Shown here piece by piece: positions 10,544 to 18,360 of a stretch of 64,000 nucleotides of DNA. Position 1 is the stretch's first letter. Every line of letters begins with the position of its first letter. The notes below the pieces were generated by a model. That model made no database searches. It worked only from the letters and a program-made list of their open reading frames with translations, and was not told the origin of the DNA. Source of the stretch: Paracidovorax avenae ATCC 19860 (GTDB taxonomy: Bacteria; Pseudomonadota; Gammaproteobacteria; Burkholderiales; Burkholderiaceae_C); the NCBI RefSeq assembly GCF_000176855.2, contig NC_015138.1:3658001-3722000 (forward strand), in the 5' to 3' direction. The position numbers and the translations under genes are program-made.

Positions 10544-12145
10544 ATGACGATCCCACGAGAAAGCCCCCGGAAACACCTGCGGTTGCACGCCGCACTGCAC
10601 GCCCTCGCCTGCGCTGCCGCGCTGTGCACGGGCGCCACGGCGGCGGCGCAGGCCGGAGCACCAGCACAGGCGCCGGAGTCCGGCCCACCGTCTGCAACTC
10701 CGGCCCGGCCGGCCGCAGCCCCACCCCGCGACGAGTTCTTCTGGCTCGGCGAGATCAACAAGGCATCGGCCGTCATCAACATCGACCAGGGCCTGCTCGA
10801 CAAGTCCCTGGCGCCGCTGGTCCACGACAGCATCAGCAAGGTGCTGGCCGACGGCAACCGGCCCGGCGGCAAGCGGCCCCGGCTGGTGATCACTTTCGAG
10901 CCCCTGCTCATCGAGGCCGCGGGTCCGCAGATCACGCTGCTGCACGCCGGCCGCTCCAGCCAGGACATGCTCTCCACCGTGCGCGCGGCCATGCTGCGCG
11001 ACCAGATGCTGCAGCTGGCCGAGGCGCTGAACCAGACGACGGCCACCATGGTCCGGCTGGCCGACAGGCACCAGGCCACCGTGGTGCCCAACTACACGAA
11101 CGGCGTGGCCGCGCAGCCCAACAGCTACGGCCACTACCTGCTGGGCCTGGCCAGCGGCCTGGACCGCGATGCGCAGCGCATCCGCGAGGCCTATGCCCGC
11201 ATCGACCGCTCGCCCATGGGCACCACGGTGCTCAACGGCACGAGCTGGCCGCTCGACCGCCAGCGCATGGCGGACTACCTGGGCTTTTCCGCCACGGTGG
11301 ACAACGCCTACGACGCCGCACAGGTCTCGGCCGTGGACCAGCCGGTGGAGGCCGGCGCCATCGTCATGGCGATCGCCCTGCATGCCGGCACCTTCATCGA
11401 GGACGTGATGACGCAGTACGCGCAGCCCCGCCCTTGGATCCTGCTGCAGGAAGGCGGCGGCAACACTTACGTGTCGAGCGCGATGCCGCAAAAGCGCAAC
11501 CCCGGCCTGCTCAACGCCACGCGCCGCGACGCCTCGCAGGCCCTGACGCTGGGCATGGGCGCGGCCATCCAGGCGCACAATATCCCGCCCGGCATGCAGG
11601 ACCCCAAGGAAGCGCGCAACAACACCGCCATGGTGCAGAGCGCGATCGACGTGCTGCGCCAGTGGGACCGCATCCTGGGCGCGCTGGTCATCGACCCGCA
11701 GCGCGCACTCGAGGAATTGAACAGCGACTGGACCGCCTCGCAGGAACTGGCCGACGTGCTGATGCGCAAGTACCGGCTGCCCTTCCGCGTGGGCCACCAT
11801 TTCGCGTCGGAGGTGGTCGAGTACGCCAAGGCGAAGGACATCAAGCCGCTGGACTTCCCCTACGCCGAGGCGCGCCGCATCTATGCGGAATCGGTGCACG
11901 GCTCGGAATTCCCCGCGCAACTGCCCATGGACGAGGCCGAGTTCCGCGCCACGCTGGACCCGGTGGCCATCGTCCGCCACCGCGCGACAGCCGGCGGCCC
12001 CCAGCCAGCGGAAATGGCCCGCATGCTCAAGGCCGCCCAGGCCCGCGTGGAACAGCAATCGGCCTGGATAGCCGCGCAGCGCGCCCGCATCGGCAGCAGC
12101 CTCGCCCGCCTGGACCGCGACTTCGACCGCCTCGCCCCCCGCTGA
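10544..12145 (+). CDS. exported fumarase/argininosuccinate lyase-superfamily protein
   Basis: This 533-residue protein begins with a Sec signal peptide (about residues 1-36, ending TAAAQA) and a proline/alanine-rich linker. A complete lyase-1 superfamily fold follows. The active-site signature SSAMPQKRNPG is intact at residues 311-321, and there is a second-block-like YTNGVAAQPNSYGHYL. Members of this family are normally cytoplasmic tetramers acting on succinyl-type substrates. A periplasmic copy with catalytic residues kept is unusual, and its substrate is unknown. A good ribosome site (AAGGAGA, 10530s) precedes the ATG. The IS110 element ends just upstream, so its native promoter may have been replaced. 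Confidence 0.75.
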   Translation: MTIPRESPRKHLRLHAALHALACAAALCTGATAAAQAGAPAQAPESGPPSATPARPAAAPPRDEFFWLGEINKASAVINIDQGLLDKSLAPLVHDSISKVLADGNRPGGKRPRLVITFEPLLIEAAGPQITLLHAGRSSQDMLSTVRAAMLRDQMLQLAEALNQTTATMVRLADRHQATVVPNYTNGVAAQPNSYGHYLLGLASGLDRDAQRIREAYARIDRSPMGTTVLNGTSWPLDRQRMADYLGFSATVDNAYDAAQVSAVDQPVEAGAIVMAIALHAGTFIEDVMTQYAQPRPWILLQEGGGNTYVSSAMPQKRNPGLLNATRRDASQALTLGMGAAIQAHNIPPGMQDPKEARNNTAMVQSAIDVLRQWDRILGALVIDPQRALEELNSDWTASQELADVLMRKYRLPFRVGHHFASEVVEYAKAKDIKPLDFPYAEARRIYAESVHGSEFPAQLPMDEAEFRATLDPVAIVRHRATAGGPQPAEMARMLKAAQARVEQQSAWIAAQRARIGSSLARLDRDFDRLAPR

Positions 12146-12276
12146 CCTCAGCGCATAGCCGCGTCGCGGCCAAGCGCGCCAGGCCGCGGACCAGGAAATG
12201 GTTGCCGCCCTCAAGCAGTGGGCGCGGCCCAGGCCAGCAGCAGCCAAGCAAGGGCCGCCCCGCAGCGAGGGCTGCG

Positions 12277-12337
12277 TCCCTCCCCCACCCGCCATGCGCA
12301 GCATGGCGAGAGAGGGGAGGGAAGCGGCGAAGCCGCT
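12277..12337. repeat. nested inverted repeats in intergenic gap
   Basis: The 205-bp gap between the exported lyase (+) and the ZIP gene (-) holds a long imperfect hairpin. TCCCTCCCC (12277-12285) pairs with GGGGAGGGA (12314-12322) and encloses GCCATGC-GCA-GCATGGC (12291-12307). A smaller hairpin, AGCGGC-GAA-GCCGCT, follows at 12323-12337. It may serve as a bidirectional terminator for the convergent genes, although no T-tract follows. Confidence 0.4.
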
Positions 12338-12350
12338 CAGGGAGGGTTCT

Positions 12351-13238
12351 CTAGTGCGCGTGCGCCATCCCGCTCACCAGCGTGACCACCACCATGCCGC
12401 CCAGCAGCCACGCGATCTGCGCCAGGGTCTGTTTGGCCGTCAGGCGCTTCTGCAGCTGGGGGATGAGGTCGGCCAGGGCCACATAGACGAAGCTGCTGGA
12501 CGCAATGGCCAGGAAATACGGCAGCCAGTCCTGCAGCTCGCCCACCAGGAAGTAGCCCACCACGCCCCCGAGCGCGGTGACCGCGCCGGCCAGGGACACC
12601 TTGACCAGGGCCGCACGCCGGTCGCCGCTGGACTGGCGCAGCACCACCAGGTCACCCATGTGGTGCGGCACTTCATGGGCCAGGACGGCCAGCGCGGCGA
12701 TGGCGCCCAGGCGCAGGTCGGCCAGGAAGGCGGAGGCGATCAGGATGCCGTCGCCGAAGCAGTGCACGCTGTCGCCCGTGAGCAGGGCCCAGCCGCCGGA
12801 GCCGCGATGGGAATGGGAATGGGCATGCCCGCCGTCGCCGCCATGCGCGTGGGCGTGGTGCCCGTGGCCATGTCCATGGTGGGTGTGTCCATGGGCGTGC
12901 ACGTGCCCTCCTCCCGCACCTGGGTCGTCGTTGGCAGGCCCCACGCCGTGCTCGTGGCCGTGGTGCCAGAGTTCCGCCTTGTCCAGCAGGAAGAAGAAGA
13001 CCAGCCCCACCAGCAGCGTGGCGAAGAGTTCGTGCGCGCCGGCCTGGCTCTCGAAGGCCTCCGGCAGCAGGTGCATGAAGGCCGTGGCCAGCAGCGCGCC
13101 GGCCGCGAAGCTCAGCAGGTGCCGCGGGCCGATGCCCGAGCGGCCGTCCCCCCAGCCGGCCCGCATGAGCAGGGCGGCCACCCACACGCTGCCGATACCC
13201 GCGGCCAGGGTGGCCAGGATGATTGCGATCAAAGTCAT
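12351..13238 (-). CDS. ZIP-family metal transporter with His-rich loop
   Basis: This 295-residue inner-membrane transporter brings divalent metal (Zn or Fe) into the cytoplasm. The ZIP helices IV and V are recognisable: HCFGDGILIASAF and AHEVPHHMGDLVVL, with metal-binding His and Glu. Between helices III and IV lies a loop of about 55 residues with more than twenty histidines in HGH/HAH repeats, a metal-sensing or chaperoning loop typical of ZIPs. The ATG at 13238 begins directly at membrane helix I. It is single, with no visible Zur or Fur box in the 82 bp upstream. Confidence 0.88.
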   Translation of the reverse strand: MTLIAIILATLAAGIGSVWVAALLMRAGWGDGRSGIGPRHLLSFAAGALLATAFMHLLPEAFESQAGAHELFATLLVGLVFFFLLDKAELWHHGHEHGVGPANDDPGAGGGHVHAHGHTHHGHGHGHHAHAHGGDGGHAHSHSHRGSGGWALLTGDSVHCFGDGILIASAFLADLRLGAIAALAVLAHEVPHHMGDLVVLRQSSGDRRAALVKVSLAGAVTALGGVVGYFLVGELQDWLPYFLAIASSSFVYVALADLIPQLQKRLTAKQTLAQIAWLLGGMVVVTLVSGMAHAH

Positions 13239-13264
13239 AGCTGTACGCGCTCGATTCTCGAAAA

Positions 13265-13290
13265 CGAAAAAAGCCCCGAAGGGCTTTGCT
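13265..13290 (-). terminator. rho-independent terminator of the dienelactone hydrolase gene
   Basis: Read on the minus strand, AAAGCCC-TTCG-GGGCTTT followed by a run of T forms a 7-bp stem with a stable UUCG tetraloop (13270-13287). It lies 30 bp past the stop codon of the leftward dienelactone hydrolase gene and separates it from the ZIP gene. Confidence 0.8.
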
Positions 13291-13320
13291 GCGGGACGCG
13301 GCGCCCGGCGGGGCGGCGCA

Positions 13321-14229
13321 TCAGCCCACGCCGTGCACCTTGAACCACGCCAGCGCGCGCTTCCATCCGTCCTCGGCGGCTTCCTTGCGGTAGCTGGGCC
13401 GGTAGTCGGCATGGAACGCATGCGGCGCGTCAGGGTACACCACGAACTCCGACGCCTTGGCGGCGGCGGAGCCGTTCTTGAGGGCCGCTTTCATCTTATC
13501 AATCGTGTCAAGAGGGATTCCGGTGTCTTTGTCGCCATAAAGGCCGAGCACCGGCGCCTTGAGGATGGGAGCGATGTCCACCGGGTGCTTGGGCGTGAGC
13601 TCGCTCGCCTGCCCCACCAGCCGGCCGTACCATGCCACGCCGGCCTTGACCGGGCCGTGGGCCGCATAGAGCCAGGTGATGCGCCCGCCCCAGCAGAAGC
13701 CCGTGATACCCACTTTGGAGAGATCGCCGCCATGGTCGCCGGCCCATTTCACGGTCGCGTCGAGGTCGGCCAGCACCTGGGCGTCGGGCACCTTGGAGAC
13801 GACCTCGCTCATGAGCCTGGAGATTTCGGTGTACTGCGAGGGGTCCCCCTGGCGCACGAACATTTCCGGGGCGATGGCCAGATAGCCCGCCTTCGCGAAG
13901 CGGCGGCAGGTGTCGGCGATGTACTCGTGCACGCCGAAGATCTCCTGGATCACCAGCACCACGGGCAGCCCCGTCTTGCCGGCGGGCGCGGCGCGGTAGG
14001 CCGGCACCTTGAAGCCATTGACGTCGATCTCGACCTTGCCCGCCACCAGCCCGTCGGACGGCGTGTGGATGGCCGTCTGCGCCATCACCGGCATCGCCGC
14101 GGCGGCATAGCCCACGCCGAAGCCCGCGCCCAACGCCACGCGCATGGCGGTGCGGCGGCTGGCGCCGGCGTCGCTGGATTTGCCGGGCAGCAGGGCATCG
14201 AAATCTTTCCTGAGGTCGTCATGCAGCAT
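13321..14229 (-). CDS. Tat-exported dienelactone hydrolase-family protein
   Basis: This 302-residue alpha/beta hydrolase belongs to the dienelactone hydrolase (carboxymethylenebutenolidase) family. The nucleophile elbow GFCWGG carries the catalytic Cys; Asp is in YGDKDTGIP and His in [11 protein letters not shown]. Before the domain is an N-terminal segment of about 50 residues with a Tat-like motif ([18 protein letters not shown]), suggesting export or membrane attachment. The ATG at 14229 gives a short acidic start; the frame continues to 14310 into the promoter region. It is divergent from the GbsR-type regulator, with a perfect palindrome between them, so regulation by that protein is plausible. 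Confidence 0.82.
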   Translation of the reverse strand: MLHDDLRKDFDALLPGKSSDAGASRRTAMRVALGAGFGVGYAAAAMPVMAQTAIHTPSDGLVAGKVEIDVNGFKVPAYRAAPAGKTGLPVVLVIQEIFGVHEYIADTCRRFAKAGYLAIAPEMFVRQGDPSQYTEISRLMSEVVSKVPDAQVLADLDATVKWAGDHGGDLSKVGITGFCWGGRITWLYAAHGPVKAGVAWYGRLVGQASELTPKHPVDIAPILKAPVLGLYGDKDTGIPLDTIDKMKAALKNGSAAAKASEFVVYPDAPHAFHADYRPSYRKEAAEDGWKRALAWFKVHGVG

Positions 14230-14335
14230 GGAAGCTCCTGTGAAAAGAGGAAATGGGAACGCAGGGTCCGGAAGACTGGGCAGTCTATGTGAGCGCGCGG
14301 ACGATTGCACGGGATGGATTGCTGGACAGCATTCA

Positions 14336-14357
14336 AATTTCTGTATTGACAGAAATT
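14336..14357. promoter_or_regulatory. operator-like palindrome AATTTCTG-N6-CAGAAATT
   Basis: A perfect 8-bp inverted repeat with a 6-bp spacer lies 23 bp before the start of the GbsR/MarR gene and in the divergent region of the dienelactone hydrolase gene. A second partly degenerate copy occurs at 15011-15032. It is the likely autoregulatory binding site of the adjacent dimeric regulator. Confidence 0.6.
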
Positions 14358-14380
14358 ACCGAAGCAATAGACTCCATCCC

Positions 14381-14968
14381 ATGCAACTGACCGACACCGC
14401 CCGCCGCTTCATCGTCCACTGGGGCGAAATGGGCACCGCCTGGGGCGTCAACCGCACCGTCGCCCAGATCCACGCCCTGCTCTTCTTCCACGGCCGGCCA
14501 TTGCATGCGGAAGACATCTGCGAGACCCTCGGCGTCGCCCGGTCCAACGCGAGCAACAGCCTGAAGGAACTGCTCAACTGGCACCTGATCCGCGTCACCC
14601 ACGTCCTGGGCGACCGGCGCGACTATTTCGAGACCTCCACCGACGTCTGGGAGCTGTTCCGCACCATCGTGCGCGAGCGCAAGGAGCGCGAGTTCGAGCC
14701 GACGGTGCGCATGCTGCGCGAACTGGCGAGCCGTCCCGAGATGGCAGCCGAAGCCCCCGATGCGCAGGACCGTGTGCGTGAAACCCTGCGCCTGATGGAA
14801 TCGCTGGACCTCTGGACGGAAGAGATGCTCCGGCTCACGCCCTCCACCCTCGAGAAGGTGCTGCGCCTGGGTGCCAGCGTGCAGAAGTTCGTGCGCGGCG
14901 ATGAAGCCGCGTCCCGCGGCAAGCGCTCCCCGGCAGGTCCACCGCCTCCGGGCACGCCCGCCACCTGA
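14381..14968 (+). CDS. GbsR/MarR-family transcriptional regulator
   Basis: This 195-residue winged-helix regulator is of the GbsR (YvaV/YuaC) type. FIVHWGEMGTAWGVNRTVAQ is the family N-terminus, and the recognition region has DICETLGVARSNASNSLKEL. The wing holds HVLGDRRDYFETSTDVWELF. The C-terminal helices (residues 95-165) probably dimerise. The ATG at 14381 fits the family start; longer in-frame extensions cross the operator. It precedes the four-gene DCC-epimerase-DoxX-DUF2269 operon and probably controls it, because a matching half-site pair lies before that operon. Confidence 0.82.
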   Translation: MQLTDTARRFIVHWGEMGTAWGVNRTVAQIHALLFFHGRPLHAEDICETLGVARSNASNSLKELLNWHLIRVTHVLGDRRDYFETSTDVWELFRTIVRERKEREFEPTVRMLRELASRPEMAAEAPDAQDRVRETLRLMESLDLWTEEMLRLTPSTLEKVLRLGASVQKFVRGDEAASRGKRSPAGPPPPGTPAT

Positions 14969-15010
14969 GTTCTGCCAGGCCATCGGCTCCCCTACCCTTT
15001 TGCGCCCCGC

Positions 15011-15032
15011 CATTTCACTTCGTACAGAAATT
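15011..15032. promoter_or_regulatory. second GbsR-type operator candidate
   Basis: This 22-bp stretch keeps the right arm (CAGAAATT, 15025-15032) of the palindrome at 14336-14357 exactly and five of eight bases of the left arm with the same spacing. It lies 52 bp before the DCC-protein gene, where an operator controlling the operon is expected. Confidence 0.45.
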
Positions 15033-15083
15033 TAAAAAGCAGAGAAAACCCAACGGCAGCCAACCATCTTCAAGGAGCCCGCC

Positions 15084-15527
15084 ATGACCACCGACCCGCA
15101 AGCCCTCTATCCCCTCACCCTCTACTTCGATTCCCGCTGCCAGCTCTGCAATGCGGAGATGACCAACCTGCGCCTGCGCGACCGGGCCGGGCTGCTGCGG
15201 TTCGCGGACGTGTGGGCAGCCGGCTTCGAAGGCCCGCCGGGTACCACGCACGAGCAATTGCTGACGCTGATCCATGCCCGCACCGCGGATGGCCGGGTGC
15301 TGCGCGGCGTGGAGGTGTTCCGCCGCGCCTACGAGGCCGTGGGCCTGGGCTGGGTCATGGCAGCCACGCGCCTGCCGGTGCTGGGCCCGCTCGCGGACCG
15401 GCTCTATCCGGTGCTGGCGCGCAACCGCTACCGCCTGCCGCGCTGGCTGGTCGGCGGCCTGTTCGAGCGCGCGAGCCGGCGCGCGGCCCTGCGGCGGTGC
15501 GCCCCCGGCGACCGCTGCGACCTCTGA
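15084..15527 (+). CDS. DCC-family thiol-disulfide oxidoreductase-like protein (DUF393)
   Basis: This 147-residue small protein carries the defining DxxCxxC motif of the DCC/DUF393 family (Asp16, Cys19, Cys22 in YFDSRCQLC) in a thioredoxin-like N-terminus. A conserved GVEVFRRAYEAVGLGW segment and a basic C-terminal tail follow. Family members are presumed thiol-active and occur with DoxX-like membrane proteins, as here. A clear AAGGAG ribosome site precedes the ATG. It is the first gene of an operon with the NAD epimerase 11 bp downstream. Confidence 0.82.
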   Translation: MTTDPQALYPLTLYFDSRCQLCNAEMTNLRLRDRAGLLRFADVWAAGFEGPPGTTHEQLLTLIHARTADGRVLRGVEVFRRAYEAVGLGWVMAATRLPVLGPLADRLYPVLARNRYRLPRWLVGGLFERASRRAALRRCAPGDRCDL

Positions 15528-15538
15528 GGAGATCCACC

Positions 15539-16441
15539 ATGCAAGTCCTCATCACCGGCGCGACCGGGTTCATCGGCAGGCACGTCGCCGCCCGGCTGCG
15601 CGCGGACGGTCACACCGTCCACGAAGGCGTTTCCCCGCGCCACGGCCGGCGCGATGCCGGACAGGTGCCCATGGATTTCGCGCGCGATACCGATCCCGCC
15701 GCATGGCTGCCCCGACTCGCGGGCATCGACGCGGTGGTCAACGCCGTCGGCGTGCTGCGCGACAGCCCCGGCCGCCCTATCGATGCGCTGCACCGCGATA
15801 CCCCGATCGCGCTGTTCCAGGCCTGCGCCCAGGCCGGCGTGCGGCGCGTGGTGCAGATCTCCGCGCTGGGCGTGGACCGCAGCGAGACGCGCTATGCCCG
15901 CACCAAGCGCGGCGCGGACACGTTCCTGCTGGGCCCGGTGCAGGGAGCGGCCCCGGCGCCTTCCGCCTGCGTGCTGCGGCCCAGCATCGTGTTCGGCCGC
16001 GGCGGCGCGAGCAGCGCACTCTTCATGAACCTGGCGCGGCTGCCCGTGGTGGTCCTGCCGCGTCCCGTGCTGCAGGCCCGCGTCCAGCCCGTGGCCGTGC
16101 ACGACCTCGCCGATGCCGTGGCCGCGCTGCTGGGCCCGGTCCAGGACCGCCAGGGCATCATCGAATGCGCGGGCCCGGAGGCCGTGCCCATGGCCGGGCT
16201 GGTCGCCAGCCTGCGTGCCCAGTGCGGACACGGGCCGGCCCATGTGGCGGCGCTGCCGGACGCGCTCAGCCGGCTGAGCGCACGGCTCGGAGACCGCGTG
16301 CCGGCCTCGCCCTGGTGCAGCGAGAGCCTGGCGATGCTGGGCAGCGACAACACCGCCGATCCCGCGCCGCTGCGCAGCCTCCTGGGCCGCGAGGCCGTGC
16401 ATTACCGGGACCTGGTCGCCCGCGCCTGGAGGCAGCCATGA
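15539..16441 (+). CDS. NAD-dependent epimerase/dehydratase-family (atypical SDR) protein
   Basis: This 300-residue protein starts with the dinucleotide-binding motif TGATGFIGRHVAARL and continues through NAVGVLRD and VVQISALGVD, with a displaced active site (RYARTKRGAD). It resembles complex-I-assembly or nucleoside-sugar-like atypical SDRs that often sit beside DoxX-like proteins. No clear Tyr-x-x-x-Lys is present in the usual form, only YARTK. Its TGA stop overlaps the start of the DoxX-like gene (ATGA), indicating translational coupling. Confidence 0.78.
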   Translation: MQVLITGATGFIGRHVAARLRADGHTVHEGVSPRHGRRDAGQVPMDFARDTDPAAWLPRLAGIDAVVNAVGVLRDSPGRPIDALHRDTPIALFQACAQAGVRRVVQISALGVDRSETRYARTKRGADTFLLGPVQGAAPAPSACVLRPSIVFGRGGASSALFMNLARLPVVVLPRPVLQARVQPVAVHDLADAVAALLGPVQDRQGIIECAGPEAVPMAGLVASLRAQCGHGPAHVAALPDALSRLSARLGDRVPASPWCSESLAMLGSDNTADPAPLRSLLGREAVHYRDLVARAWRQP

Positions 16442-16839
16442 CGGGGCGCGCACCACCATCGTCCGCAGGACCTCGCGAACGGGGCTGGCTGCGCGCGAGC
16501 CTCGTGGCCGTCTGGCTGGGTACCGCGGTCGCCAGCGTGGCGGAGTTCCATGGCCAGAGTCGCGACCTGCTGGTGGCCGCCGGGATGCAGAACACCCTGC
16601 TCATGCAGGCCATCATTGCCGCCGGCATCGCCGCGGACCTGGCCGTCGGCGCATGGCTGTGGTGGCGGCCGGGCCGCCCCGCCTATGCCGCGGCCCTGCT
16701 GCTCATGGGCGCAATGACCGTGATCGCCACCCTCCTGCTGCCCGGGCTGTGGCTCGATCCACTGGGCCGGCTGCTCAAGAACATTCCGATCGCGGCCATC
16801 CTGCTCGTGCTCTGGCATACGGAAGAGAGACGTCCATGA
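16438..16839 (+). CDS. DoxX-like membrane protein
   Basis: This 133-residue protein has four hydrophobic segments beginning with a helix that includes VAVWLGTAVASVAEFHG. It then has a GMQNTLLMQAIIAAGIAAD segment typical of DoxX-like_2 proteins encoded with SDRs. It overlaps the genes on both sides by 4 bp. Its function is unknown; DoxX relatives are linked to quinone or thiosulfate redox and to oxidative stress. Confidence 0.7.
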   Translation: MTGRAPPSSAGPRERGWLRASLVAVWLGTAVASVAEFHGQSRDLLVAAGMQNTLLMQAIIAAGIAADLAVGAWLWWRPGRPAYAAALLLMGAMTVIATLLLPGLWLDPLGRLLKNIPIAAILLVLWHTEERRP

Positions 16840-17306
16840 ATTCGTACCTGGTCCTCAAGTGGGTGCACATCCTCTCCAGCGTACTGCTGGTGGGCACGGG
16901 ATTCGGCTCGGCCTTCTACCTGTTCCTCGCCAACCGCAGCGGCAGCGTGCAGGCCCAGGCCGTGGTGGCGCGGCTCGTGGTGCGCGCGGACACCTGGTTC
17001 ACCACGCCGGCGGGAATCGTGCAGCCGGTCAGCGGCGTGGCACTGGCCCACATGGCCGGCTGGCCGCTGTCCACGCCGTGGATCGCCGCGTCCCTGGGTC
17101 TGTACGTGGTCGCGGGCCTGTGCTGGCTGCCCGTGCTGTGGCTGCAGTGGCGCATGGCCGCCATGGCGCGCGACGCGGCGGAGCGCGGCACCGCACTGCC
17201 GGAAGACTACCGCCGCCATGCACGCTGGTGGGAGGCGCTGGGCTACCCGGCCTTCATCGCCATGCTTGCGATCTACTACATGATGGTGGCCAAGCCGGCG
17301 CTCTAG
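16836..17306 (+). CDS. DUF2269-family integral membrane protein
   Basis: This 156-residue membrane protein has four helices and the family start MNSYLVLKWVHILSSVLLVG. It includes a conserved HILS, a W-F-TTPAG segment and a C-terminal HARWWEALGYPAF. It is the last gene of the operon. Its TAG stop codon lies inside the CTAG that borders the MITE-like element, so the coding sequence ends exactly at the element. The biochemical role is not known. Confidence 0.78.
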   Translation: MNSYLVLKWVHILSSVLLVGTGFGSAFYLFLANRSGSVQAQAVVARLVVRADTWFTTPAGIVQPVSGVALAHMAGWPLSTPWIAASLGLYVVAGLCWLPVLWLQWRMAAMARDAAERGTALPEDYRRHARWWEALGYPAFIAMLAIYYMMVAKPAL

Positions 17307-17572
17307 GGCCTGTTAACGCTATGCAAGGGGATCGCGTTGCTTCGCGAAGGGGCTGGGTGCAAGGCGCCTGGGCGTAGCAAGGCCGGGGCCTTGCAAGCAC
17401 GGGCAACGCTGCAAGCGGCCCCTTCGCGAAGCAACCCGAAGGGAAGCCCATCACAGCCCGCCCCCCGGCGTTGCGCTCCTTGTACGTGTGGACACACGCA
17501 CGGCGTCGCGCGCCTTGATGGGCGGGCTGTGATGGGCTTCGCGACCCCTTGCATAGCTTTAACAGGCCCTAG
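17303..17572. mobile_element. MITE-like element with ~26-bp terminal inverted repeats and CTAG flanks
   Basis: The 270-bp stretch begins with AGGGCCTGTTAACGCTATGC (17305 onward) and ends with its near-perfect reverse complement (ending 17570); the arms differ at one base over about 26 bp. CTAG flanks both ends, looking like a target duplication. Inside are two more perfect inverted repeats. One is an 18-bp pair, 17336-17353 with 17418-17435, enclosing the palindrome GCAAGGCC-GG-GGCCTTGC (17377-17394). The other is a 20-bp pair, 17443-17462 with 17521-17540, enclosing CGTGTG-GA-CACACG (17485-17498). No gene is encoded. The transcript would fold into a multi-branched structure. Confidence 0.75.
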
Positions 17573-18360
17573 GGTTGAAGTTCCCGGCCGCCGCGGGGCG
17601 GCTGCGGATAGGCTTCGCGGGCCAGTGCATCGGCCAGCACGCGGGCCGGGTCCAGCAGTGCCGCACCCGCGCCGGCCTCGTCCAGGGCCAGGGGGATTTC
17701 CGTGCAGCCCATCACGATCACTTCGGCGCCGCCGGCATCGCGCAGCGCCTGCGCCACTTCGCTGAAGCACTGGCGCGCCAGCGCCATGTCGCCAGCCTTC
17801 ACGCCCTCGTAGATGCCCTGCATGAGCCGCTCGCGGCCGGCCTCGTCCGGCTCCAGGCAGTCGATGCCGGCCTGCTCCAGCGCCCGCCGGTACAGGCCGC
17901 TGCGATAGGTGCCCTGGGTGGCCAGCAGGCCCACGCGCCGGCGGCCCTGGGCGTGCAGCAGCGCCGCCACTTCGCGCGGCATGTGCAGCACGGAGAGCTG
18001 CGGGAACCGCTCCTGCAGCAGCCGATGCCAGGCGTGCGCGGTATTGCAGGCAATCGCCACCGCACGGGCGCCCAGCGCGGCCAGGCGGCCGGTGGCCTGC
18101 AACAGGGCATCGCCCGGCTGGTGGGCGCCGGGCCGGGGATCGTCCAGCGCCGCCGTGCGGTCCGGCACCGGCACCTGGGCCAGCCAGTGCTCGGGGTAGG
18201 CCTGGTCGCGCACGGCGATGCCCAGCGCCTGCATGCGCGCCGTGCAGGCCTCGACGAACAGGCGCGCGAAGTCCGCGCCGGCCGCCGGCCCCATGCCGCC
18301 CAGGATGCCGACGGTGCGCGGCGGTTCCACGCCCGCCGCCTGCCCTGCCGGCTGCGTCAT
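17569..18360 (-). CDS. aspartate/glutamate racemase-family protein
   Basis: This 263-residue cofactor-independent racemase has both catalytic cysteines in family context: Cys105 in AIACNTAHAW and Cys219 in VMGCTEIPL. The start is RTVGILGGMGPAAGADFARL. It interconverts L- and D-aspartate (or glutamate). Its ATG overlaps the stop of the upstream receptor gene (ATGA), so the two are one operon. The stop codon TAG is read from the CTAG at the right edge of the MITE-like element. With the FAD dehydrogenase nearby it suggests D-amino-acid use. Confidence 0.85.
   Translation of the reverse strand: MTQPAGQAAGVEPPRTVGILGGMGPAAGADFARLFVEACTARMQALGIAVRDQAYPEHWLAQVPVPDRTAALDDPRPGAHQPGDALLQATGRLAALGARAVAIACNTAHAWHRLLQERFPQLSVLHMPREVAALLHAQGRRRVGLLATQGTYRSGLYRRALEQAGIDCLEPDEAGRERLMQGIYEGVKAGDMALARQCFSEVAQALRDAGGAEVIVMGCTEIPLALDEAGAGAALLDPARVLADALAREAYPQPPRGGRELQP

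Noticed and set aside
12577..14292. 571-codon frame across the ZIP and dienelactone hydrolase genes
   Set aside because: It is antisense to two well-supported genes and reads through their terminator, so it is a chance frame.
17336..17540. CRISPR-like repeats in the inverted-repeat region
   Set aside because: The repeats are inverted, not direct, and there are no regularly spaced units; the structure fits a MITE-like element.
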